From Trichomonas vaginalis G3 (taxonomy: Eukaryota; Parabasalia; Trichomonadida; Trichomonadidae): 64,000 nt of DNA. Positions 1-8,569 of the stretch are shown piece after piece (within the stretch, counting starts at the first letter, position 1; every line of letters starts with the position of its first letter). The stretch is taken from assembly GCF_026262505.1 (NCBI RefSeq), contig NC_067203.1, forward strand, positions 19,883,411 to 19,947,410, written 5' to 3'. Position numbers and translations under genes: made by a program. The notes below the pieces were generated by a model. The model worked only from the letters and a program-made list of their open reading frames with translations, was not told the DNA's origin and made no database searches.

Positions 1-315
1 TTGTATGAAAAATATAAAGACAAGGAAAATGTTTTCTTTATAGTGGACCCGCCGTTCTATAACACATGGGATTTTCAATACCAAGTAGACTGGACTTTGA
101 GAGACTCTTTAGAAACTTTAGACGTTATACATAACCATCCATGCTTTTACTTTACATCCGATAAAAGTGGTTTGGAAACCGTTATGAGATGGTTAGAGGA
201 CATACATGACTATGAGTTTAGATATGACAAGATAGAATATGAGAGAGGTCCTATAAACTGGAGAAAGTGTCATAACAAAGAAATTTTATTAGTAAGTAAA
301 TGTGGTTTGAAATAG
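1..315 (+). CDS. N6-adenine DNA methyltransferase, C-terminal part (window edge)
   Basis: The 104 visible residues match the last 104 of the complete 272-residue methyltransferase at 28,058-28,876 with about two differences. The catalytic DPPF motif (DPP[YF] type, D12/Dam class) is at visible residues 16-19. The rest of the gene lies outside the window, so whether this copy is complete is unknown. It belongs to the left arm of the Polinton. Confidence 0.85.
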   Translation: MYEKYKDKENVFFIVDPPFYNTWDFQYQVDWTLRDSLETLDVIHNHPCFYFTSDKSGLETVMRWLEDIHDYEFRYDKIEYERGPINWRKCHNKEILLVSKCGLK

Positions 316-431
316 GACTACTTGTTTTAGGTTTTTTCCATTGTGTCATTTATTTATTTGACGTGGCAGAAAAGTACAGAGAATATGAAGATGAACCAAT
401 GCCTGCAAATGTTCAGTATATGTACTCGTAA
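300..431 (+). CDS. 43-residue single-pass membrane microprotein
   Basis: An ATG at 300 overlaps the last codons of the methyltransferase in another frame and opens a 43-residue frame. A hydrophobic segment at residues 5-23 (IGLLVLGFFHCVIYLFDVA) is followed by a charged tail, KYREYEDEP. The right arm keeps the same open frame at 27,942-28,073. No family is recognised. Overlap with the upstream gene suggests coupled expression or a compact viral layout. The short length means chance is possible, but conservation in both arms and a clear membrane segment argue for a real gene. Confidence 0.55.
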   Translation: MWFEIGLLVLGFFHCVIYLFDVAEKYREYEDEPMPANVQYMYS

Positions 432-454
432 GAGATATTTTTATCTAATATTAA

Positions 455-817
455 ATGGACGCACAGAACTTAGCGAATGCACAGCAACCTGGACAACCAA
501 ACCCAGAGAATATTCCAAATGAAGTTAGAATACAAACTGCAATGGCAAACTATGGTCAAGTGCCAACAGATGTACAAATGCAAACTGCCATGTCAAATGA
601 CGCTGCGTTAGGTTTGCCACCATGGTATGCAAATATGAGATGGAAAGAGTTTTATACAAACCCTGAAGTGGGATATAAACAACTTTATGCAGATGACGCG
701 AACACAGGAGTTGACCCAGAATATGTTTTCTACCAGAGGAGAAACAGAATGTATGAGCTCCAGTTAAAGAATGCTATGGAACTCAACAGGAAACGCAAAA
801 GACTAGGCGGACATTAG
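455..817 (+). CDS. Conserved 120-residue Polinton protein, unknown function
   Basis: Open frame, intact here and in the right arm (27,556-27,918) with one visible difference. The N-terminus is rich in Asn, Gln and Pro and holds a repeated phrase, VRIQTAMAN and VQMQTAMSN (residues 24-48). The middle has an aromatic stretch (LPPWYANMRWKEFYTN) and the C-terminus is basic (NRKRKRLGGH). It lies between the membrane microprotein and the amphipathic protein, in a region of structural genes, so a virion or scaffold role is plausible but unproven. ATTTTTATCTAAT sits about 20 bases before the ATG. Confidence 0.75.
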   Translation: MDAQNLANAQQPGQPNPENIPNEVRIQTAMANYGQVPTDVQMQTAMSNDAALGLPPWYANMRWKEFYTNPEVGYKQLYADDANTGVDPEYVFYQRRNRMYELQLKNAMELNRKRKRLGGH

Positions 818-835
818 ATTTTTACATATAGTAAA

Positions 836-1078
836 ATGGGTTTCTTCAGTAGTATTGGAAACTTCTTCAGAAGAGTTGGAAGAGGTATATGGAATGGAAT
901 AAAAACCGTAGGAAGAGGAATTTGGAACGGAGTCAAAAATATTGGTAAAAGAGTAGGTCAGTTTGTTGGTATTATACCTAAAGACCCTGAACCAGAAGAA
1001 CAAGCTCCTGTTATACAACAGCCTGAACCTGCACCACAGTCTAGTTGGCAACCAAATCCAACACCTCAACCGTATTAA
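836..1078 (+). CDS. Small tryptophan-bearing amphipathic protein, pVI/pX-like in character
   Basis: 80 residues beginning MGFF, then a repeated 11-residue unit (GRGIWNGIKTV, GRGIWNGVKNI, GKRVGQFVG), with a Pro/Gln/Glu-rich tail. The front half is strongly basic and amphipathic, the kind of sequence found in membrane-active or DNA-condensing minor virion proteins such as adenovirus pVI or pX. That parallel is by character only, not by alignment. The MG start could allow N-myristoylation. The copy at 27,292-27,537 is almost identical. ATTTTTACATATAG precedes the start. Confidence 0.65.
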   Translation: MGFFSSIGNFFRRVGRGIWNGIKTVGRGIWNGVKNIGKRVGQFVGIIPKDPEPEEQAPVIQQPEPAPQSSWQPNPTPQPY

Positions 1079-1082
1079 AAAA

Positions 1083-1932
1083 TTATATTTTTACCGTTCG
1101 ATAGTAGTTGTATATGAAACTAAGTTCTAAGTAAAACGCATGGTATAATGGAATTATTCTTTTTCTTCCATCTGTAGTAAACCATACTTGAAAGTCTGAA
1201 ATACTTCCACTTGGTGGTTCGTATAACTTTGTAGGTTTTTCGTAAAAGTCATTTGCCAAGCATAAGAAAGAGTTTTGGGCGCCAGAAAATGAAGCATGAA
1301 CAATAATAGCAGCTGGGTCGAAAACATTTTCATATGTTCCATTAGGGTTTTCGACTTCATAAAAGTCTGGGTGTACTGGATATGCTGCAGGCTGATTTAA
1401 CATCCTCATAAATCTATACCATGCCAAGTTGTTATATTTTGTAGAAATATAAACGTTTTCTCCAAGGTCTTCTATTTTATTGATTTTAACAGTTGCATTT
1501 TTCCTGTCATAAATAATATCGAGATGGTATTCTCCCTCGTCAATGTTATACTGGTTTGCATATTCGATATAGATATCGTTTATTTTTTCTTGAAAAGCTT
1601 GAAGAGTTGTTTCTAAGTTTACAAGCAAACTAACTTGTAAAAGTTTTCCCTGTTCAAATTTCTCATACATACGTTTTTCTTTGTTATAGTATCGAACTTC
1701 AAAACCGACCGTAAATGGGGAAACCATGTATGGCTTCTGAAATGAACTTCATTCTACGAAAGCCAATAGCTTTTGTGACAGATGGGTCTCTTAACCATCT
1801 TAATGGGTAGTCAAAACGATAGCCTTCATGCTTTACGGTCTCTGTCTCAAACTTTTGACCGACATTAGTAAAAAGTTCATCTAATGGTTTAGTTGTAGCA
1901 ACTCTTGAATTTTCTTTTTCTATTGAAAGCAT
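1083..1932 (-). pseudogene. Minor-capsid-like protein 1 (left copy), broken
   Basis: A gene of about 280 codons, present as at least two reading-frame pieces, with about one break. It begins MLSIEKENSRVATTKPLDELF and matches 26,440-27,287 closely. It is paralogous to the gene at 19,228-20,074, which begins with a similar MLxxEK...KVADTKPLD. Length, a beta-rich look and position next to the fibre suggest a penton-type single jelly-roll protein; this is inference. It is transcribed divergently from the fibre gene across an 18-bp spacer. Confidence 0.6.
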
Positions 1933-1950
1933 ATTTTATCTAGAATAAAA
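1933..1950. promoter_or_regulatory. Bidirectional promoter with TCTAGA core
   Basis: The 18-bp spacer between the divergent minor-capsid-like gene and the fibre gene reads nearly the same both ways: ATTTTATCTAGAATAAAAATG to the right and ATTTTTATTCTAGATAAAATATG to the left. ATTTTTA- or TCTA-type motifs stand 10-25 bases before many start codons in this element. The same spacer is present at 26,422-26,439. Confidence 0.55.
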
Positions 1951-3335
1951 ATGTCGAAAGATATTGCTTCCATAAGAGAAATACAACACAACCGACAACT
2001 CATTATGCAAGCTCTAAATAAGAACACAACAAACTTTTCAAACTATTCTAAGATATCTGAGTCATTGAAAGAAGGAAACTTAAAACTGACATTAAACCCA
2101 ATGACAGATGAGTTTCTATTTCAAGACAAGAAGAACAATACTGTCTGTATAAATCCAACAAAAGGAACTTTAAACGAGAAACCTATAAATGAACTTCTTT
2201 TGAAAGCAGATGTTGACAACAAAGCTGACAAAGAATATGTAGACGATGCAATAGCAAAAGAAGAAGAAAGAGCTAACAATGCTTATGCAACAAAAGAACA
2301 TACTCATCCTGAACTAGCAGACAAAACATATGTTGACAATAAAATGTCAAGTGAAGTGACAAGAGCTGAAAACGAATATTCTAAAAAGACTCATATACAT
2401 TCTATATCTGAAATAACAGACTTAAACGTTAGCCTTGAAAAGAAAGCGGATAAGGAATGTGTGGCTAGTAAGTTAGAGAAGAAAGCGGATAAGGAATACG
2501 TTAACGAAAAAGATAATGAAATGAAAGAAAGGGTTGACTGGTACCATGAATGGACATCGAAGATTTTAAAAAGTAAAGCCGATACAGGATGGGTTTCAGG
2601 ATGTTTAGACCTTAAAGCAGATAAAACTTATGTTAACGATGAGTTAGAGAAGAAAGCAAATAAGACTCATACACATACAAGTTTTACAACTGTTAGAGCA
2701 GACGACATAATACTGAACTTTGACCTTGGTTCAAGTGCACCTTTAGAGAATCCAAGTACAAGCGTAAAAGATACACTAAACAATTTAGATAACAGTTGCA
2801 GGAACATTGAAAGTCATGCCAGAAACTTTGAAGCATATGAACTACCCGCAATGTTAGACAAGAAAGCAGACAAAACAGAGCTTCAAACATTAAAGACAGA
2901 AATACTTCAAACATTATATCCTATAGGCTCTATTTATACGTCAATGAACTCTACAGACCAGAAACAGTTCTGGGTTTTGGAACTTGGACTCAAATAGTCG
3001 ACAGGTTTTTGTATTGTGCAAACTCTTCAAAGGAAACAGGTGGAAGTAAAACGATTTCAGGTGAAAATTTACCTGCACACAGTCACTACATAGATTTAAG
3101 TACATCTCAAGCAGGTTGGCATAGTCATAGATTTTGGGATTGGTCAGGAATGACAAAAGGTAAAGGATATGATGTTAAAGAGGACGTTAAGTTTGCTATA
3201 AATTGTTACTGGAATAACACTGAGGGAGGAGGATACCATACACATCACGTTTCAGGATATACGCAAACAACGGGACAAAGTAAAGAATACATGCCACCTT
3301 ACATGACAGTTTACGCATGGTATAGAAATGCTTAG
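1951..3335 (+). pseudogene. Fibre-like protein with phage tail-collar C-terminus (left copy), broken
   Basis: The N-terminal part contains many short repeats of the type KADKxYV, interleaved with HTHP or HIHSISEITDL phrases, typical of trimeric phage tail-fibre shafts. The C-terminal part has LPAHSHY, then YHTHHVSGYTQ and a final PPYMTVYAWYRNA, the signature of phage tail-collar/Gp10-type tips. It ends at a stop that overlaps the stop of the convergent integrase gene. About one break. The segment at about 2,695-2,880 is unrelated to the matching part of the right copy, although both flanks agree. Presumably a receptor-binding spike. Confidence 0.75.
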
Positions 3336-4322
3336 TCGTCATTTTCAACTTCTTTAGCATATTCGTCAGGAGTTGTCTTATATTTGTTAGGAACTGTCTT
3401 TGAAAGTATACCACCTTGAACTTTGACAAGTTTGAAACGAGGTCTGACAATAGTAGTTTTATCTTCTGCTTGCAGTCTGTACATTTTGCCATGTTTGCCT
3501 AAAACTTCATAATATTCTCTTGTATACTTTCTTCTATTTTTACGAACACGAATGTGAGTACCTGTCGGGTTCCCATTGTTGTCATAGTCTGTCAATAGTA
3601 TTTTAATATGGGTCGCGTTTAGGTATTTCTATTTTTACTTTGTCACCTTTCTTAAGTTTGAAGCCCGGCATTCTTTCTTGTTTGTCTCTTTTGACTAAAT
3701 TATTAAATATATAGTCTTTCTCTAAGTCAGGGTTGTTTTTCATTTCTTCGGGGGAGTGGTTTCCCAAACCTTTTTGTTTACGGCTATTGTAAATATTTAA
3801 ACTTGTCTCATCTTTGCCATGGAGAAGTGTCTATATTTGTCGTCATATGACATTTCATTTGCTTCACCACCTTGTGGTTGGTTTAAGTCTCTTAATTTTT
3901 ATACAACCGTCAATGACACAAGAGCAGAATGGTTTTGGTCGACAATGAAATATTGGTTTACATTTTTTGAACGCAGATAGTTTTTTACATCATCTGATTT
4001 GAAAGAACTTTCACAGTCAGATGTCAGTTTTGTTGGATGGTATTTGTCAACGAATATTGTCAAAGCTGCTAAGATATCTAAAAATACTTGAGACTGTAAT
4101 GGTATGGCTTCANNNNNNNNNNNNNNNNNNNNNNNNNGGCTTCACAGTATTCTTGTGTTGTTGACCAACAAATATTAACCAGTATGTGGTCCATCTTCTC
4201 TATACCTCGGAATGTTTTCCAAGATATCCATAAACCAAGCATTTGGTGTTGAACTAAGATTTTTACAATGAGGGCTTTCTTTGTCGCTTTAGAAACATAG
4301 GGTCCTTGTTTGGATTCGTCAT
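3332..4322 (-). pseudogene. Polinton integrase, retroviral type (left copy), broken
   Basis: This is the inverted counterpart of 24,068-25,021. Its C-terminal part is the basic domain beginning MPGFKLQKGDKVKIEIPKRD. It is broken in several places and also contains the 25-N assembly gap. It converges on the fibre gene with overlapping stops. Confidence 0.7.
4113..4137. other. Assembly gap, 25 N
   Basis: A run of 25 N marks a scaffold join of nominal length within the left arm. The order and orientation of the left arm relative to the right depend on this join. Confidence 0.99.
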
Positions 4323-4338
4323 TTTTTTCCTATAAGAA
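4323..4338. promoter_or_regulatory. Bidirectional promoter between integrase and MGLFGALAG gene
   Basis: A short spacer containing ATTTTT and TCCTATAAG motifs separates the two divergent starts. The right-arm counterpart (24,052-24,067) reads TTCTTATAGGATAAAA. It fits the ATTTTTA pattern seen before other genes of the element. Confidence 0.45.
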
Positions 4339-4746
4339 ATGGGTTTATTTGGCGCATTAGCAGGAGTTGCATCCAGATTTTGCCCGCAGTGGGAACAATA
4401 GCCAGAGGTGTATTTGGGTTGGAAGGAAGATTTTGAGTACATTAGGTTCTTAAGAGAAAGCACAACCTATTATACAAACTGTACAGAAAGGTTGGGATGT
4501 TAGCACGAGATGCAACAAAATCTTATTCCAAATCCTGAAACAAGAGAAAGTTCAAGATGGATGGACAATGTAGGAGAACAAGCAGGAAACTATTATAACA
4601 AAGCAAATGACTACTATAAACAAGCAGACACTATATGGACCAAGGTGAAAGATTCTTTAACAGAGGATATAACCATGCACAACAATGGGTTAAACATAAC
4701 CAACCTCAACCGCCTCAAACGTGGGGAATGTAAATTTTTTTACTGA
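4339..4746 (+). pseudogene. MGLFGALAG-type Polinton protein (left copy), broken
   Basis: Begins with a hydrophobic glycine-rich leader, MGLFGALAGVASRF, followed by a mainly helical, Asn/Gln/Tyr-rich body (NKANDYYKQADTIWTKVKD). About two breaks or more. Counterpart at 23,641-24,051. Starts divergently from the integrase gene over a 16-bp spacer. No family is recognised. The leader looks membrane-active and could be myristoylated. Confidence 0.5.
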
Positions 4747-4750
4747 GATG

Positions 4751-4906
4751 AAATGAAAATACAGCATTGAAGACAAATGGTTCAAGATGGATTTGCGGCT
4801 TCCAGCAGTTACACCACGTTTGTCAAGTTCTTCCTATACCTCAGGAAGTTTTAGACCGACTTAAAAAAAACAAACAACCAAGTTTGAAAACAAACCAAAC
4901 TAAAAT
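4751..4906 (+). pseudogene. Basic small protein of about 50 residues (left copy), broken
   Basis: Counterpart of the open 50-codon gene at 23,482-23,634. The region is recognisable from its Arg/Pro-rich middle and Lys/Gln-rich end but is broken here. ATTTTTACTGAGATG motifs flank it on both sides. Confidence 0.4.
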
Positions 4907-4916
4907 TTTTACTGAG

Positions 4917-5243
4917 ATGAAATGACCGAAGAAGTTGAAACGTAGATTTGACACCCACAAACAAAAAGTTCAGAACCATTGTCAAAATCTGTCAAAGAAC
5001 TTACAGATGAAGAGAAAAATTCAATAATAGAAAGTGCAGGTCTGGAAATTACAAACCCTAACTACAAAGTCACTTTTCATAAAAATGGAACGGCAAAGTA
5101 TCTCAAAAAAAGAAACAGACTCTCACAAATAAAATATTGAAGTCTGAAGGAGCTTTCGAGACAACAGATGGAAAAGTTTACTTCACTGACCAACAGTTTC
5201 ATTATAGAACATCTCATATGACTTAGAGTCGAAATATTCTAAA
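4917..5243 (+). pseudogene. Unknown 107-residue-type Polinton protein (left copy), broken
   Basis: Matches the open gene at 23,144-23,467: a Thr/Glu-rich N-terminus, then KPVKELTDEEKN and a region NPNYKVTFH. Broken. Function unknown; no family recognised. Confidence 0.45.
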
Positions 5244-5285
5244 CTTTACAACAACACACAAAAGTTGAAAGGAAAACAAAAACAA

Positions 5286-5510
5286 ATGGCATATGATATT
5301 TATGAAGATGTTGACACACCAACTGTTCCTGCAGGTGAGGTAAAGTCAGAGGAAACGAAAAGTGACGAAAAACCGATAGAAGAAGAAAAACCAAAAAACT
5401 GAAGTAAACCAAAACCAAAGTTTAGTTTGGAAATAAACCAAGTCAACCTTCATTAGCTGTATGGGTTTGGCGTCAAAGACTATATGGCAGCAGGGTTATG
5501 TAAGTAAAGA
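5286..5510 (+). pseudogene. Acidic/Lys-rich Polinton protein (left copy), broken
   Basis: Starts MAYDIYEDVD, followed by a low-complexity stretch rich in Glu, Lys and Pro and a short hydrophobic end. Counterpart of the open gene at 22,878-23,102. Broken. Confidence 0.45.
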
Positions 5511-5534
5511 AAAATAATTTTTTATTTTTATAAA

Positions 5535-5790
5535 AATGCCCCATATAGAATGGATAGAAAGTCTGCTAGAATAAAAGCAGAGTTGCAAAGATATGGTTGG
5601 AGAGTTTCGAAGAATTTTAAATATAGGAAGGGAAGACCATAAAAAGTCTATTGACAAACTGGCTGGTCTGACCTACGAAATGGATTTTGGAAACAGCACG
5701 TGCAAATTATCCAAACAGACTAGAGAGGTTAGAAGAAGAACGTCTTATGGACATGCCTTTCGATGTGTTAAACATTGCATGAAGTAAAAA
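5535..5790 (+). pseudogene. PolB remnant (left copy)
   Basis: Only a remnant of the gene seen at 20,721-22,844; no polymerase motif is left in it. It is placed by the shared start context (ATTTTTATAAAAATGCCCC) and by its neighbours on both sides. Confidence 0.45.
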
Positions 5791-5828
5791 TTTATTTTTT
5801 AAAAAGTGACATTTTTATTTTATTTGAA

Positions 5829-6410
5829 ATGTACGCTGAGTTTGTTGGAGAAGACCGTTGGGAAACTTGTTTGTTAGATGAGAAATATGAAATTCACTGT
5901 TGTGAGTCATTTGAAGTAGAAACAAAAAAGACAAAAAGAGTTTTAAGCGAATGGGAGCGAAATAACGGATATGCTATTATGAAGATGGGTGGAAAACACT
6001 ATCTTAAACATGTTGTCATTGCAACTCATTTTATTACTGAATCCTAACAATTTACCTTTTGTAGACCATATAAACCATATTAAGAAACGACAATAGACTT
6101 GAAAACTTACTTGGGTCACTCGTCTGAAAACAATAGAAACAAAGGCAAATTTGGAGATATTGTATTCGAATTGCGACGAACTAGAAGATGAAACAATTGA
6201 AATTACAGACTATGGCAAGCATACGTTTGAGTTTTACTACTATAGCGAAGAACAAGACTCTTTCTACTTTTATACCGGCGTAAACTATAGGAAATTACAA
6301 GTATTTTTACTAAGGCGGGCTATGCTTATGTAAACACTAGAGATACAGATGGAAAATACGTTCAAATACTTCTTAACAAATTCAAGAAGCTATATGGCAT
6401 ACCATTTTAA
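5829..6410 (+). pseudogene. HNH endonuclease-like gene (left copy), broken
   Basis: Carries an N-terminal NUMOD4-like block (YEIHCCESFEV ... GGKHYLKHVVIATHF) and then the HNH phrase FVDHINHI. Counterpart of 20,100-20,682. About two to three breaks. AAAAAGTGACA lies 18 bases before the start. Confidence 0.6.
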
Positions 6411-6433
6411 AACATATATTTTACATATATTAA

Positions 6434-6540
6434 ATGCTTCAGGTTGAAAAACAAAGAACAAAAGTAGCAGATACAAAACCGTTAGACTATATCTTTACAA
6501 ATTGCTGGGAGTGTGGTAGAATTTACGAAAAAGTGACACT
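6434..6540 (+). pseudogene. Minor-capsid-like protein 2, remnant (left copy)
   Basis: Starts MLQVEKQRTKVADTKPLDYIF, the same beginning as the gene at 19,228-20,074. It then gives way to AT-rich satellite, so only a short remnant is present. Confidence 0.55.
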
Positions 6541-6544
6541 TAAC

Positions 6545-7250
6545 CTTAAATTTTCCAAACACTATTTTTTTGATTGTATTTTTGTTATTTATATATTTAT
6601 ATATATAAATATATTTATATATGTATATTTATATATGTATATATATATAATGTATATTTATATATGTCTATATTTATATATGTATATTTATGTATATGTA
6701 ATTTAATATATGTAATTTATATATGTATATTATATATGTATATATTATATATGATACTATATGTCATATATATATATATATATTATATATATGTATATTT
6801 ATTAATGTTATATTTATATTATATATTTATATATGTATATATTATATATATGTTATATATTTATATATTAATATTATATATGTATATATTTATATGTATA
6901 TTATATAATATTATTATATTTATATATGTATATATTTATATATATATATATATTTATATATGTATAATTTATATATGTATATATTTATATATATGTATAT
7001 ATTCATATATGTAAATAATATTTAGATATGTATATATTTATATATGTATTATATATATGTATATATTTATATATGTATATATTATATATGTATATATATA
7101 ATTTATATATGTATATATTATATATGTATATATTTATTTATATATGTATATATTTATATTATGTATATTTATATATGTATATATTTATATATGTATATAT
7201 TTATATATGTATATTTTATTTAAAAAAATTAAAAATAATATAATTAAAAT
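6545..7250. repeat. AT-rich microsatellite, TATATTTATATATGTA type
   Basis: About 700 bases composed almost only of TATATA, TTTATA and TATGTA steps. All six frames read as Ile/Tyr-rich strings with no gene character. It lies directly after the cut end of the left arm. Confidence 0.95.
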
Positions 7251-7269
7251 TTATTTATTATTTTTAAAT

Positions 7270-8565
7270 TTCATACTGATCTTCGATTCCAATTTGTGAA
7301 TGATTATCATTAACAATTGAATTTCGGTTGCACCCCTATGAGAGCGCTGGCGGACCGAAAACACCACTAGTAAGATTGTTGTATTAAAACTGCTTCATGC
7401 TGGTGATTGAGTAAGCTTTCGATGTCTTTGTAGGATAGCTTTCTTGAGATGATCGAACAAGATAGTAGTTTGAAAAAAATTCTTTGAAAATTGCTGAAGT
7501 GACTGTTGGATAGATGCCAACGACCAAAACAACTACCAGTAAGATACAGCAGCAGTAGTTGTAGCTGCTTCATGCTGCATTGAGTATTGTTGAATCAATT
7601 GAAAGTAGTGGTTTTTGAAATCAGCACCCCATGAGAGCGCTTGGCGACCGAAACACCACTAGTAAGATTTTGTGTATTAGAAAACTGCTTCATGCTGTGG
7701 TTGAGTAAGCTTCGATGTCTTTGTAGAGATAGCTTCTGAAGCGAAAACAAGATAAGTTATGAAAAAAATTTGAGAAATCTGAGAGACTGTGCAAGAGCCA
7801 ACGACCAAAAATCACCAGTAAGATACAGCAGTAGTAGCTGGCTTCATGCCTGCATTGAGTATTGTTGAATAATTTGACAAGTAGTGGTTTTTGACAATCA
7901 GCACCCCTATTGAGAGCGCTGGCGACCGAAACACCACTAGTAAGATTGTGTATTAGAAACAATGCTTCGCTGCATGTGTTGAGTAAGCTTCGTGTCTTAT
8001 GCTGGATAGCTTTCTTGAGAGCGAAACAAGATAGTGTGAAAAAAAATTTTGAAAATCTGAGAGACGTGTTGCAAGAGCCAACGACCAAAACACTACCAGT
8101 AAGATTACAGCAAGTAGTAGCTGCCTTCATGCCTGCATTGAGTATTGCTTGAATAATTTGAAGTAGTGGTTTTTTGAAATTCAGCACCCCTATGAGAGCG
8201 CTGGCGACCGAAACACCACTAGTAAAGATTGTGTATTAGAAAACTGCTTCAATGCTGTGTTGAGTAAGCTTCGATGTCTTTGTAGGATAGCTTTCTGAGA
8301 GCGAAACAAGATAGTGTTGAAAAAAATTTTGAAAATCTGAGAGAATGACTGGTGCCAGAGCAACGACCAAAACACTACCAGTAAGATACAAGCTAGTAGT
8401 AGCTGCTTCATGCTGCAATTGAGTATTGTTGATAATTTGAAGTAGTGCGTTTTTTGAACTCAGCACCCCTATGAGAGCGCTGGCGACCGAACCGAAACAC
8501 CACTAGTAAGATGTGTATTAGAAACTGCTTCATGCTGTGTTTGAGTAAGCTTCGATATCTTTATC
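7270..8565. repeat. Tandem repeat, unit about 280 bp, itself dimeric
   Basis: The phrase CACCCCTATGAGAGCGC recurs at about 7,331, 7,624, 7,901, 8,184 and 8,463, giving a period of about 280 bp. Each unit has two related halves: ACCACTAGTAAGAT ... CTGCTTCATGCTG ... TTGAGTA, and ACTACCAGTAAGAT ... CTGCTTCATGCTG ... TTGAGTA. Copies differ mainly by single-base insertions and losses. Open frames here are incidental. Confidence 0.92.
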
Positions 8566-8569
8566 AGAC

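Larger units (their letters stand above)
1..6540 (+). repeat. Left inverted arm of the Polinton
   Basis: Read on the plus strand, this block repeats the genes found on the minus strand at 19,228-28,876 in the same order: methyltransferase, membrane microprotein, 120-residue protein, amphipathic protein, minor-capsid-like gene, fibre, integrase, small genes, PolB remnant, HNH gene and start of the second minor-capsid-like gene. Protein-level identity is near complete in the first 2.6 kb. The arm begins before the window and ends where AT-rich satellite starts. It is the more degraded arm and contains a 25-N assembly gap. Confidence 0.85.

Noticed and set aside
6574-7243. Long Ile/Tyr-rich open frames
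   Set aside because: They are translations of a TATATA/TATGTA microsatellite; several frames are open at once and the composition is not protein-like.
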